A stretch of DNA of 64,000 nt from Primula veris (lineage: Eukaryota > Streptophyta > Magnoliopsida > Ericales > Primulaceae). Numbering within the stretch: position 1 is the first letter of the stretch; the number at the start of each line of letters is the position of its first letter. The notes beneath the pieces are model-generated. The model searched no databases. It saw only the letters and a list, made by a program, of their open reading frames with translations, and was not told where the DNA came from. Positions 18,201 to 29,989 of this stretch are shown piece by piece. The stretch lies in the NCBI GenBank assembly GCA_963682055.1, contig OY821751.1, positions 4,092,001 to 4,156,000 of the forward strand, written 5' to 3'. The translations under genes were made by a program, and so were the position numbers.

Positions 18201-21200
18201 TTATTGTTTTGTTGTTTTAGGAGTGATAAAGGTAGAATTTTTTAAAGGGCTTGTTTGGTTCAACTCATAAGCTTAGCTCATTTTCCCTTTTTTTGGGCTT
18301 TTGAATTGTTGTACAATTTTTTAAAGGGCTTGTTTGGTTTAACATATAAGCTTAGCTCATTTGCTTTTTTTACTTTTGAATTGTTAGTGCATTTTGGGTT
18401 TATTGTTTATTGTTTTTTCCGGGAGTGTGAAAGGTAGATTTTTTGAAGTTCTTTATAAGCATTGAAATAGTGAGTTTATTTGTTTAAGAAGTTGTATGCC
18501 AACAAACCCATAGTGATCATTATTGGCCTAATTTTAGATGCTCTCAAAGTCAATATGCAGGCATAATTTTTTAAAGGGCTTATTTGGTTCAACTTCTATG
18601 ATGCTTAAAAGTTGTAGGCAAACAGACCCATTGTGATCATTTTTGACTTAACATTGTGATTTTAAGAGATTATTTATATGTCATGTTTAGACTAGTTTGA
18701 GTTCAGCTTCCCTGGAACAAATCGTTATGCTTTGAGCTTAAACGTATCCGTATTCCCCAAGAATTTGTAATTTTTTGTTGTATATACAATGCTAAATTTC
18801 CAAAAGAATATATGTTGAATCTTTTTTTGACAACTTGATTGCCAATTATAAAAGTTAAATTCGAAGTTAATTTACCACCCTTCCCAATAGATTGAAGTTT
18901 CTTCTTTAACAGTTGTTCATTTTGCTTAAGGAGCCGAGGTAATGAAGGTTTAAGGCTTTCAGCATTCCATGATTAAATAGTCTTACCGGAAAAACTAAAA
19001 TGTTATTTATGTTTGTATCAAATCGGTCTTTATTTGTTTCCAAACGTAGGGATGTCGAATTTGAAGTTCCCGGTAGTGTGATTCTATATTTTCCCTTTTA
19101 GAAATATTAATTTTTAAATTGCTACGTGTATTTCATTTCCCTTAATAAGTTTGATGAACTCGAGGCTAAAGTCAATAGGTAATGTAGTTTTTAAGGGGCA
19201 ACGTTCAATAGATTATGTAGTCTTTAAGGGGTTAAGGTCAATGGGTAATGTAGTTTTTAAGTATATAATCTTGCTAGATGAAATAGTCTGTTTATATACA
19301 TTTGTAGTTGGATTTTTTAAAAGATTTCCAAATGTTAAATTTGAAGTTTCTAGTGCTAAGGTGTAAAGCTAGTTCTGCCTTTTTTTAAAGATAGAATTAT
19401 GTTTTAACTCTATTTTACTTGCCTGGAGAAGCTAAGGTAATAAATGTTTAAACAATTCGTACTGTCAATCTAGTCTTATTGGAAATAGTAATAAAATGGT
19501 GTCTCGGTGCTTTTTAGGTTGCAGCTTCTACGCTCAGATTATTTTGCTAATTAAACTGCATTTTTTTTTTCTGAAGTCAGCTTTAAGATTGATGAACTCG
19601 ACTTTGAGCTAGTTGAAACCAGTTTCTTTCTCAGCCTAAAATAACCCTGCCTATTAGCTTGAAGTTTGGAGCCAACAATGAAGGTTTAATTAGTCTTTGA
19701 TGAGATTTTTCGTTTGGAGTCTCTTCATTTTACCGCCAACTGTGCTACAATTGCTCAAGTAGTTTAATTCACCATCGATCTTGAAATCTTAAGTAGTGTG
19801 AGGAAGTGTCCTAAAATGTAATCTTAAGAGCCAATGACAAAACTGAAGAGATTGGGAGCAAATGCAGTTGCCATTATCTTTGAATCCTCAATTTTATGTA
19901 CCAAAGTTTTGAAGTCTGAACCCTTTAACATGAACATCTGTGTGAACTTTAAACTGTTATAAAGTTTTGAGATGTGTGTCGAACATTTTCCTATGGAGAA
20001 AAAATAAAAAAAATTATGCTCTGTTAGTTTTAAATATCATTTTTTTTAAACCGGCCAATGAGACAATATCCGTGACTTAAATCAGGAGTAGTCATTAGTG
20101 TTTGTTTAGTTGCAGTATTTAAGCAAATAAGCTGGATCTTTTAGGATTCAGAAAAGACTGAGTCCCAAAATTCAGCAAAACTAATGTTTTGGACTGGTCA
20201 ATCAAACGCAGTCCATCTTATATGCAAAAAAACTGAGATTAAATGCTGTAACCAAACAAGGATTTTATAGTTTTTGGGATTGGTTAGTCCGGCTAATAGA
20301 ACTAAAAGAAAACATGTTATAGCTTCCGCTTTTCTCTATTATCTTGATTATATTTCTGTGATTCGCTTGAAGTAAAATTGTTCATAGTGTCATTCTCAAC
20401 TTTCTTAAGTGAAAAACGAAAATTTTCTTTTCTCAACCTAAAATTTTGAATACTCTAAAATGAGTAACATTTTTTGATGGATTTGACTATGTAGGTAAAC
20501 CCTATCAAGTACCATAGCATTTCAACAAGTTTCACCACCTTGTTGAGAGAACAAGGCCCTTCTGCATTTTGGAGAGGTAGTAGCGGCAAATTCTTCGGAT
20601 ACGGACTTCAAGGTGCTTGTAGATTCGGGTTATATGAATATTTCAAAGAAGTTTATTCTAATATTTTGGTGGATCAAAACAAGAGTTTCGTATTTTTTGT
20701 TAGCAGTGCATCTGCTGAAGTGATTGCCAACTTGGCTCTGTGTCCTTTTGAGGCTATAAAAGTCCGTGTTCAAGCACAACCCAGTTTTGGAAAGGGATTA
20801 ATCGATGGGTTTCCGAAGATCTATGCAACCGAAGGACTCCGTGGGTATAAAGTTTATTGATTTCTTTTTCCAAAAGAAGTCTCTCGTGTATCTTTTTCCA
20901 TCAGGTTTCAACTTTTGATCGGTGTTTGTTTCGTATGATTGGTTGCAGGTTCTACAAAGGCCTACTTCCACTCTGGGGTCGAAATCTTCCATGTAATTCT
21001 TACTTATCTCAGTAATATATTTAATTGTTATATTTTCCCATATGGTGATTTAGTGTATACTGATTACTGAATGAGACAAAAGAGGCTTTGCTATCTGGTG
21101 TGCGATTTCGTGCTTTCAAATTTCCATTCTTTCTATTTTGCCTTCTTTTGGTCTTTCATAAAACTGCATAATATTTTAATCAAATAAAAGAACTTCTCAC

Positions 21201-22944
21201 CCTCTGCAGACGGTTTTATGAGTACTTAATTTGGGTAGGGAGGATTACAAAATAGATTTTCATTTTTCTGAAGTTATTTGATTAGGAGGATAGTTTTCAG
21301 TTATCTTGTTGTCGTTACTTTTACACCTCGATGATCTCTTTTCCTTCTAGGCAGTGACCACTCCTATAATTATATAAGTACTCGTTATCTTTATAAAGTT
21401 TGAGTTTCCACTCCCCTATGGCTCCTGAACTGTTTTGAGAGGCTTGCGTGTCAATATTTTCTCTTGCGAGAGTACCACATTAACCAGTTCTTTGGAATTT
21501 TATTGCACAGTTTCCATGGTAATGTTTTCGACGTTTGAGCATTCGGTGAATTTTCTGTATCGTAATGTGATAAAAAGAAAAAAAGAGGATTGCTCAAAAT
21601 CACAACAACTTGGCGTGACTTGTTTAGCCGGATATGCTGCTGGCTCCCTTGGCAGTGTTGTATCTAATCCCGCTGATATAATTGTTGCCTCTCTTTACAA
21701 CAAAAAAGCAAATAGCCTCTTGCTGGTAAATTATTACTAGCATTTGTTTGGCGAACTACCGCCATTGTCTCCATATTATAAAGAACATGCAACTTGGTCC
21801 CCCTTATTTCAGTTGCAACACCATTGGTCCTCATAGTAGATACACCGATGGTCTCCTTAGTTTCATTAAATTAGACCAGTCTTCCCTTCCTATGGTCAAT
21901 CATATCTTTTCAAGGGAACCACTTGTCTAACCTTTTTTAAAATGTGTGATCATGTGTGTAACTTATTAAATTATGGAGAACAAGAGTATCCCATTTAAAA
22001 TTATGTGGACCAAATATGAATTGTACCTTAAATCGAAATTTGAATGGGGACTGCTGTTCTACAACTAAGCAGACGGTAAATTGTGTTTTTTTTAGGCTGT
22101 GAAGAAAATTGGATTTGTTAATCTATTTACAAGAAGCCTTCCAATAAGAATAATGCTTGTTGGGCCAGCGGTGACGTTGCAATGGCTGTTTTATGATGCT
22201 ATCAAGTTGTTAAGCGGATTGTAAGTTCTCTTGGCTCAACATCTTTTGATAGTACAATGACAGTATTGTTCTGTGTATGTTTACTGATATTATATAGTAG
22301 TATATACACTAAAGGCTAGACAAATTCTGGTGTTGGAGCTAATTAACTTTGAGTAATTCATTCAGGACGCATATACTAGGCTTAAAAAAATCTGAAGAAG
22401 CAACAGCTATCGGGGTTTGCTGAAGATTGGCCTTAAGTAGTTGAGGGCTAGTTTGGTGCAGCTTTAAGGAATTAAGCTGGGGATTTTTTACGAAAGAGAA
22501 AACGATGTTCCTCCATCTTAACACTTAGATTATTCAGGTCAATAGAAAGAAAAACTTATTCATATTCACTCCAGCTTTTAAGCACTAAGCAAAAAGTCTC
22601 AGCTTATAAGCTGCAACAAACAAAGCCTAAATTTGTAATTCAAACATAGTCGCCATTTGTGACTTTGATAAGTTAAATATTATCACTTTGCGGGTTCACT
22701 AATGCTTAAGAATATTAGATCAAATGATGCCTTTCATATATGGTTTTATGTTTTAGATAGTTAAATTATTTTAAATGAATATAAATGTTTCTTTTTTGGA
22801 GTATAATGACTGCTACTTATTTTGTTTATCTATATGCTACTCTAAGTGGCATTATTTTTGTGACAATGATGCAGGCCTACCAGTGGTAATGCTAGCAATG
22901 AAGTGAGACAGAATAAAATCGAACTACCTAAAGCTGTCAATTAA
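15287..22944 (+). CDS. Mitochondrial phosphate carrier (PHT3;3 / MPT1-like), six exons, 318 aa
   Basis: Exons 15287-15439, 20495-20844, 20949-20992, 21511-21725, 22096-22220 and 22875-22944 join in frame with GT-AG introns (957 nt). The protein is an inner-membrane mitochondrial carrier that imports phosphate for ATP synthesis. Three carrier repeats are visible, with signatures PLDVLK (P42), PFEAIK (P135) and NPADII (P236), plus GGMLSAGTTH, FWRG, LLPLWGRNLPFSMVMFSTFE and GVTCLAGYAAG. It closely resembles Arabidopsis AT2G17270 (309 aa), and like it lacks the long N-terminal presequence of the major isoforms. The ATG at 15287 is chosen because an in-frame stop lies at 15251. Intron 1 is about 5.05 kb and filled with repeated copies of the exon-1 end and its splice donor. 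Introns 2-5 are 104, 518, 370 and 654 bp. It is convergent with the AHL gene. Confidence 0.93.
15485..15950. repeat. Dispersed element in phosphate carrier intron 1, with tRNA-like segment
   Basis: The block starts near gagacggaacaagaatgg (15487) with a cggggcaccgtgg motif, and ends near cccccttgggtctgccccgga (15940). Read on the minus strand, its centre (about 15745-15800) has a box A/box B-like layout, with ggttagaagttcaaatc as the B box, suggesting a tRNA-derived SINE or a composite relic. I could not define a target duplication, so the class is tentative. Confidence 0.35.
15950..18620 (+). repeat. Tandem array of exon-1-end / 5' splice site copies in intron 1
   Basis: Twelve well-kept copies of (a)gtcaatatgcag|gta, the last bases of exon 1 plus its donor, have exon-like ends at 16044, 16190, 16328, 16471, 16609, 16754, 16892, 17035, 17173, 17320, 17458 and 17608. 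They alternate 138 and about 146 bp apart, giving a dimer of about 284 bp. Three more diverged copies (ends 17894, 18116, 18560) keep 24 nt of exon 1, coding D-x-L-K-V-N-M-Q. Each unit continues with gcttgtttggttcaacttat and a T-rich tract. Type-1 units read caatgtgcag and type-2 units caatatgcag. Long ORFs across the array are repetitive and not genes. Confidence 0.9.
19160..19265. repeat. About 35-bp minisatellite, three copies, intron 1
   Basis: Three imperfect copies of (gtcaatgg)gtaatgtagtttttaagggg within phosphate carrier intron 1. It gives rise to the short ORF at 19151-19366, which is not coding. Confidence 0.7.
20097..20265. mobile_element. MITE-like element with GTTTGTTTAGTTGCAG ends, intron 1
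   Basis: The left end (gtgtttgtttagttgcag) and right end (gctgtaaccaaacaaggatt) are inverted repeats. The same type of end, (G)GGC(T/C)TGTTTGGTTGCA, recurs in other introns of this window (22447, 42064, 45921), indicating one MITE family. No clean target duplication was found. Confidence 0.45.
21748..21925. repeat. 'Ggtccc' repeat-family fragment, intron 4
   Basis: Repeated phrases of the kind ttggtccccc, cattggtcctcat and gatggtctcc match a repeat of the same style at 54150-54440 in the TRAPPC11 intron. It is probably a dispersed non-coding element. The short ORF here is not a gene. Confidence 0.35.
22447..22629. mobile_element. MITE in phosphate carrier intron 5
   Basis: Left end gggctagtttggtgcagctt; the right end is its imperfect complement (aagctgcaacaaacaaagcc). 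It is about 183 bp, AT-rich and without an ORF. It belongs to the same GGGCTTGTTTGG-type family seen elsewhere in the window. Confidence 0.55.
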
Positions 22945-24154
22945 GAGAGCGTTTTAAAATCGCTAATCGCTTGTTGTTGAAGTGAAAAAGGTGATCCAAA
23001 TAATTGAAAATTCTATTTAACTCATATATTTCTGCAGTAATCGGCTATCGATACCATATTGGCTGCCTGTTTCTATTTTGTTTGAAGTTTGGTACATATG
23101 CCTTGAGATTTTGCTGTTGATAGGATAAAGGCTAGGTATAGTTTTCAATACAGCTTTCGAAACTAGAAGAGGAGTACTCTTATACTCCATATGTCTAGAA
23201 TCTAGATAACTCCATTTTATGGGGAAATAGTTGGTTTTCATTGGCTGATATAGCAATAAATAAAATGTTATATTTCTTTTATGAACATTGGGAGAACTGT
23301 TGCCAATTGGATTACAGACTCCATATGAATTAAAAAAAAAACTTATTCATTATATTTGTGATGAATCGGGCACGAAAAAAGATCGAGTTGCCTTCAACAT
23401 GTCAATCTACAATGAGCAATTGATAATGTACTCGTATCTCCAAAAGTTTATGTAACTGTATCGTTTTGACATAGGGATGACTTATCAGCCTTTTCAATAG
23501 CTTAATTTTTTGTTACTTCAAAAATCATCAGAGCAAAAAACTGGTTCTTATTTATGTTGAAACTTTATCACAAAAATTCCCTTCAAAATCATTATGGGAA
23601 TATCAGTAACGGCTTCTTTTATGATCTTATTTGGAACTTGTATAAAGACTCTACGATCACTTAAATATAATTTATATAATGATGTGATCATTGCGTATAA
23701 AAGTGTCCCTAACCGCAATAGAACCATAATTTTGAGAGATTTTTCTTCGATCTTTTTAAGTTAATGTCGTTCTGACATCATGAATGAATGTAATGTACAT
23801 ATAAGTTATAACAATTTAAAAAATATAGCAGTGACATAATATACTTACAACCTTAAGTTTTCAGATGGATAAAAATAGACCAAGTTATGGTGGCGATATT
23901 AGAAGACTAAACGGATTAATAAGATCAAAACACTGAAACCCATAAGCATAAATAAGTTTTAAATTATTAAAATTCCAACAAGGTGTTCCTTGGGAAAAGA
24001 AAAAGTTTCTAAAAAAACCTGTAAAAACTGGATCTCTAATGTTGCTAACTATTATCACACATTCACACTATGAAAATGTATCTCAATTTAAAGTTCTAAA
24101 CAAACTACTCCTAATACTAGGCACTAGCCTGGTAAACCTAGGATAATCGCACGC
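22945..24154. other. Intergenic region between convergent genes
   Basis: It holds the 3' UTRs of the phosphate carrier gene (+) and the AHL gene (-). No further gene, RNA or repeat is recognisable. The minus-strand ORF at 23017-23256 shows no family features. Confidence 0.5.
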
Positions 24155-27100
24155 TTATTTCCATGGCACCATTCCCATGTTGTTATTGCTGCTGTTGCTC
24201 CGGTTCACTGGGCTACCAGATGACTCGCCACGCATTATTGGGCTTCCGTTGATGGGCTTAGATGGGCCTGCTGAATAATCAACATGGTTTGGCGATTCCG
24301 TTTCCTGGCCCACATCAAAACTACCGACCACTACCTGTTGTAGATAAGAAACAATTTACAGCCTTGATTAGTTTTGGGTTATTTACGGCTTTGTACTACT
24401 CTTATGTGTCATTAAATTTTGATTATGTACATATGAATCTGGACAACTGGCTATTGTGTACAACTATTCTCTTCCATGTACTTTTCAAGGGTGAAAAAGA
24501 AATGTTAGATGGGTGTAGTTTTTAAAAAACATTTGTTCTTGTGATGCACAAACTGACAAGTACAAGCAGTAATTAACCCTTTTGCCCCCAAAATTGTAGA
24601 AGGTTAATACTTAAATTTGTTACTTTTTGGACAGATAGAACTCATTTCAAATTTATAATGATTCAGATAATTCACTCTCACGATGATAATACATGCATCG
24701 AATTCTGCTTTTTAAAGATTGAAAAGTAAAATAACAAGCTTCGCCATTTAGAAAAAAATGACAAAAAAATATTTAGCCTTACCTACAATGAAGTAAAACA
24801 TTCATGAAATGTGTTTGCAATTCATATTTACCTGCACTGGAGTAGCTGCAATTAGAAGTCCTGCCACACCACCACCTAAAATGCGCCCATCGGGACCTGC
24901 CAATGACACGCTCATTCCACCGGTTCTGCTGCGTTGACCACCACTCTCCAACACTACGAATGAACCTGATAGCGAGAGAATCTCGAAACGTCCCTACATA
25001 ACACCAACATTAAGTTTAAGACGCTCAACTCTTTATTATAAGGCTCATTAAGTTGCAACTTTTAAGCAAACAAACTTTTATTTAGGTTGAAGAAAGAAGT
25101 TAGGTTCTTTCAGCAGCTTAAAGCTTCTAACCCTTTTAAGTCAAAAAACCAGAAAAACATACAATATCCAAAAATTAATGAAGCAGAGGAGACTCGAGCC
25201 ACTTAAAGCTGAGTTTGCTCCATTGTACTTTGTAAGGTATATGAGTTGCAAATTAAATACTTAAGTAAACTGTAATCATGTGGGTAATTTGATACTGGGA
25301 ATGAGCTACAAATTAAAGTAGAAAATCATTAGATTTTATGCTGCAAACCGGTAGTATGAAATTCACAAAGACATACTATAGTAGTACAAGTTACATTTAT
25401 GAGATTATCACCTTGAACGATTTAAGGAATATGTGTGCAGACTATGTAAAGGCTCACTATGGATAGTATTCTACAGTCACGTCGCAATTTAAATAGGAAA
25501 ATGAGTTGTAACTTGAAGTAGAAAGTCATAATTAAATTAAGGCTAAGTTGAACCATGTGATTTGATATTCATAAAGATTTAGTATAAGTTACATTTACGA
25601 GATATATACCTCGTACGTTACTGTTCCCCCAGCAGACGATGCTTGCCGGAGGGTTACATTCGAAATAGCACCATTGGCTGACAATATGCAGACAGCTTGC
25701 GACGCATTTTGGCAGAGTGATATTATCTTTGTAGACACATCCTGAGTAACAGAAACAAAAATAATAATAGTTATTATCCTTTTACATGAATAACAAAGAT
25801 GGGTAAACTACAAAGAGCAAATCAGTCGAAAGCAAGCTTTGAATTCGATAACCTCTCCAGCTTGGACGGTGATAATTTGTGTAGCAAACCTGACTGCTGC
25901 TGGTGAACCTACAAATTATACAAAATATGTGGATAAGATCATAAAACTTGAAATTCTTATTTTTACTTAACAAAAAATCTTTATAAGAAGTCAACAAACT
26001 AATCTAACCATTAATTGAAACGATACCGTAAGATTTTGAACTAATAGCATTTCTAGAAAACTGGAAAAATCATTCCAAACAATATCACGATTAAGCAGGA
26101 AATACCATTTCATCAATCAACAAATGACCTTTTAATCTCAGGTGTTTGTTTAAATTACTGAATATTGTGATTAAGTAAATGTTGTTTTATTTAAAAACGG
26201 CTTATTTTCTTTCTCCCTTTCACAACTTTTTTTTTTAAATGTAGACCCGTAGCTTTTTAGGAGCTAAAGATATCAAAAAGTCTTGCCAAGCATGTTCTGT
26301 AAAAAGCCTAATGTACAAGAAAACAAAATGAAACCATATCCTAAAAGCAATACTATATGAGTATTATACTATATTAATAATAAAGAAAAGTTAATACCCC
26401 AGCATTTCTTAGGATTCACCAAAATCTAATACTCCGGCAATAAACAGTTAAACACAGACAACCTCACTAGTTTGGACAATTTTACGTCACCTATATTTTA
26501 TTTTATTTTGAAAGAGTAAAACTGGTACACATATCTATCTAGTATTTGTTTCCAGAAATGCTTCAAGGTACTTCGTTTATAAAACGGTAAAAGGAAATTC
26601 ATAAAAGCGCTATATCTACTATTAAGACTTAAGAGTTAAGACTAACAAAACTGAGAAGCCCAAGTACTAAAGAAGACACAAATGGAACCAAACATGACCA
26701 AAACCTCTTTTGTTTCTTCTGACATAGGAGTATCAAGTTTTTACTGTGTTCATAAAAATAGACTATTAATTAGAAACAGAGTATGTATTGATTCCAAGAC
26801 AAATTCTTCACATAACTGCCATAAGTGACGAATGATAATTTATTATTCTAAAAATATATATTTCGTGATTTTACCAAAATAGTCTGATACAAAGTGCAGT
26901 GCGGAAAACGGAAGCAGGAAGTGAAATGAAAAAAAATCAAAGATTTACACATTGTAATGGGAAACAGAAAACGGGAATCGGGAATCGCGATTTTTCAAAA
27001 GTAAAACAAATTTCTCGATAACTATGGTTCACAGTTACCGCGAAACTCGTTTCCCTTTTCAAAGGGCGCGTTTCTCGCTTCCTGTTTCTCGAATTCTGTT

Positions 27101-27957
27101 TCCATTTTGCATGTAAATATTTAAACTTTTTATTTCATGTTTCCTGATACTGGTTCCTGCTCCATTTCTCATGGTGAGAGAACTATGCTATGGACTCGAT
27201 TTTTCTTTAATTAGCAAGGGGTCTAATTTTGTAAAACTATTTAAAGTTAAATCTTATATAATTAAAAAAAAATACATCACCCAAACCAACCACCACCACC
27301 ACTCCCTCGGCTGTCAGAGGCAAAAAAGATACCAGATCTAACTCAAGACTTGAAAGATCAAAAAGTAGGAAACGTAAACGTTAAAAGTGTGAAACGTAAA
27401 CGTTGAAAGTGGCAAAAAGTAGGAAATGTAAACATTAAAAGTGAAAAGTGGGAAACGTAAACATAAACGTGAAAAGTGGCAAAAAGTAGGAAACGTAAAC
27501 TGAAAGTTGACAAAAATGAAGTAAATCAAAGGTTTTCACGTACAAAAATGGGAATATAAAATCAGGAATTGGGAAACGCCGTGTTTCAAAAACACTGTCT
27601 AATGTTGTAAAATTAATTAAAGTCGAATCTAAAATAATCAAAACCGTAGAAACTCATTGCCTCAAACTAAACACCACTCCCTCAGCATCTCGAGGCCAAA
27701 TAGATACCAAATCTAACATAGACTGTCTAAAACTAAAATACATTCTTAAATCGGAAAGATATATACATGAAAAACAATAGAACGGCTACAATACTATGTA
27801 ACATGTAAACCTGTTACAAAAGTAAAAAGAAAAACGTCTTCACCCTAAATTCATGGAAGCTGATTAGGTAACTGATGCAACTGATGCGGGTGCTCTTAAA
27901 GAGTAGATACCAAATTCTAACATAGACTGTCTAAAACTAAAATATAATCTAAAAAAG

Positions 27958-28001
<44 letters not shown>

Positions 28002-28625
28002 GAACAATAGAAAAACTACAGTATTCACTATTGAGTAACATGTAAACTTGTTACAAAGAATTTTAAAAAAAAGTCTTCACTCTAAACTCATGAAAACTAA
28101 TTAGGTAAGTGATGCAGGTGCTCTAAACGGGTTCTCTAAACAGATAGATAAATTTAGTCTAAAACTAAAAATATATTCTTAAATAGCAAAGATATATATG
28201 AAGAACAATAGAAAGACTACAATAATATGTAACATGTAAATAAATAAACAATAGAAGCCGACAAGGTAACTGATGCGGGTGATCTTAACAGATAGGTACA
28301 TACCGGTAGGAACAAATGCATGTTTCTTCCCTACAGAACCGGGAGGCCTCCCTCTCCTTTTCCCATTCTCCGTTGTGTTTGCCACCCTCGTAACCAAATG
28401 CACGCTCCCATCCACCGGATACTTCCTCGGCCTCCCTCTCTTCCTCTTCTCTCTCGATACTGCCGGTGTCGACTCACCACCGTTGAACGAGCTTATTGGA
28501 GCTGCTACTTGTGGTGGCACGACGGGATTTAAAACTGCTACGGTGGTATCGAAAATGGGTCCCACGTTGTCGTCGTGGTTTTCGTTGTGGTTTTCGGTGG
28601 CCATGTAGGATTCAACGGCGGTCAT
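24155..28625 (-). CDS. AT-hook motif nuclear-localized (AHL) protein, five coding exons, 283 aa
   Basis: Coding exons 28625-28304, 25908-25853, 25741-25610, 24993-24832 and 24334-24155 join in frame with GT-AG introns. The protein binds AT-rich DNA in the nucleus and is expected to act in AHL trimers on chromatin. Two AT-hooks are visible: KRGRPRKY (RGRP 63-66) and RRGRPPGS (RGRP 91-94). A PPC/DUF296 domain follows (about 109-235: QIITVQAGEDVSTKI, VCILSANGAISNVTLRQ, GRFEILSLSGSF, SVSLAGPDGRILGGGVAGLLIAA, VQVVVGSF). Two hooks with the first as RGRPRKY, plus introns, indicate a type-II (clade B) AHL. The tail is S/N-rich and ends GMVPWK. The ATG lies 6 nt after a 3' splice site (cgcag/gcagcg), so a 5'-UTR intron is inferred. 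Another in-frame ATG occurs at codon 8. Confidence 0.93.
27220..28302 (-). repeat. Tandem duplications next to the donor of AHL intron 1
   Basis: From the exon-1 donor (28303) into the intron there are at least three diverged copies of a unit of about 200-230 bp (anchor gactgtctaaaactaaaata at 27721 and 27925, cut-down copy near 28153). An older copy 377 bp further in is marked by cagaggcaaaaaagatacc, against cgaggccaaatagatacc near 27690. The units reuse the intron start: minus-strand G|GTATGTACC is echoed as TTG|GTATCT near 27910 and 27708 and as CTG|GTATCT near 27330. An (AT)19 run lies at 27961-27998 in one unit. Confidence 0.75.
27350..27510. repeat. Irregular minisatellite (gtaggaaacgtaaac) in AHL intron 1
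   Basis: Five or six degenerate copies of aaagtaggaaacgtaaacgt / aaaagtgggaaacgtaaac, with unit lengths of about 25-40 bp. The overlapping minus-strand ORFs here are repeat artefacts. Confidence 0.7.
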
Positions 28626-28739
28626 CGCTGCCTGCGAGGAACCTTACAAAAATATTTATAAATTATCATCATAAAATACTAATAAAAATTATAATACTAA
28701 TAATAATGATAATAATAAATCACTTATTTTATGAGTTCG

Positions 28740-28890
28740 ACTGTCGCCATTTTATTAAAAAAATAAAAAAAAAATAAAAAAAAAATAAAAAAAATAAAAA
28801 TAAAAAATAAAAAATAAAATTAAACTTAAATAAAAAATTAAAAAATTAAGATTAAAAAAATAAAAAATAAAAAATAAAATAATATCAGCT
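28740..28890. repeat. (A)nT low-complexity tract in AHL 5'-UTR intron
   Basis: An almost pure run of A with single T interruptions, at the 3'-proximal part of the inferred 5'-UTR intron. Read on the transcribed minus strand it is a long T-rich tract about 110 nt upstream of the splice acceptor at 28632. Confidence 0.8.
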
Positions 28891-29724
28891 GTTCTGATAA
28901 TTTAGAAGATGGTAAAAAAAAGGTGTTTTCTTTTTAAAGATTCCAGCTCAGATAAGCTAAAAAAGGACCTACCTTTTAAATTTTTTAAACTAAGTAATAT
29001 CACTTATTTTAATAAATTCTTTAATAAAAATTCGACAGTCGCCATTGTTGTTTGCATGTGATAAAATTTTAAGAAATAACATCAAATAATAATATGTTAA
29101 TTGTCTCTGATTTTGATGATTCTAATAATTTAGAGGATTTTTTAAAGTGTAGTTTTTGATCAAGATTTTAGCTAAAAAGGGTTTTACGAAATGAAAATCA
29201 AATAAAAATCAGATAATAATAATATTACGTACTGTGATCATTAAGAGACAAAAAAGTTTGAAATTTTTTTTATCGATTTTTTGTCATTTTAGTTTCGATT
29301 TTTATGAAATAATGAAAATCAAATGATAATATCCATTTTCATAAAAAATAAAAAAAGATTGAATCTTTGATCTAGCAAAAAAAAGAAGGGGTTTGAAGGA
29401 TAAAATCAAGATCCATTTTTTTGTTATTTTTTAGCTTTGATTTTGAAGAAAATAGTCTCAAAACCTTTAATTAAAATCAAATTATACGTAAATTACATTT
29501 TATGATAATTAAAAACAAATAATAGCATCATGTATTTTGATAATTTAGAGAATTATTGAAGATTTTGATAGTGATTTTAGCTAAAAAGGGTTTTAAAGAT
29601 GAACTAAAGCTTCATTTTCTGTTATATTTAGCTTTGTTTTTGAGAAAAAACCTTTTTATCAATTCTATTTTTTTATCTATATAAAGAAAATTGAAAAAGA
29701 AATAGTGGAATTTTGATAATTTAC

Positions 29725-29785
29725 CTGGTAATTATAAAAAAAAGGGGAAAAAATAGTTTTCAGGGGCGGCTAAGACAGAGAATAT
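29725..29785 (-). other. Inferred non-coding first exon of the AHL gene
   Basis: On the minus strand a C/T-rich leader ends with the strong donor ACCAG|GTAAAT (exon end 29725), about 80-90 nt downstream of a TATA stretch. The acceptor at 28632 lies directly before the ATG, giving a 5'-UTR intron of 1093 bp. The start of the exon is estimated from the TATA position. Confidence 0.55.
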
Positions 29786-29805
29786 AATATGAATATCTGT
29801 CTATA

Positions 29806-29828
29806 TTGTTTATATATATATATATATG
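29806..29828 (-). promoter_or_regulatory. TATA region of the AHL promoter
   Basis: The minus strand reads ATATATATATATAAAC directly upstream of the inferred first exon. It is a TA-repeat type TATA box, and spacing to the leader exon is appropriate. Confidence 0.5.
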
Positions 29829-29989
29829 GAAAATAAATTAGGGTTAATTTTTTTTTTATCAAGATAAGACAAAAAATGCGTAACACTTGGTCAAAAGATA
29901 ATAAAAAGTAATTTAATGTTCGGTGTTTTAATTCTTAGTATTTACGTTTTTCGATTTATCTTTTTCATCTAGTTACTTTATATTGTTGA

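Noticed and set aside
28179..28304. C-terminal extension of the AHL exon-1 ORF (MYLSVKITRISYL...)
   Set aside because: It reads through the donor G|GTATGT into the intron; the spliced frame continues as GSPAAVRFATQIITVQ.
28273..28777. Plus-strand ORFs over the AHL first coding exon
   Set aside because: Antisense to the two AT-hooks; the minus frame splices into a full PPC domain.
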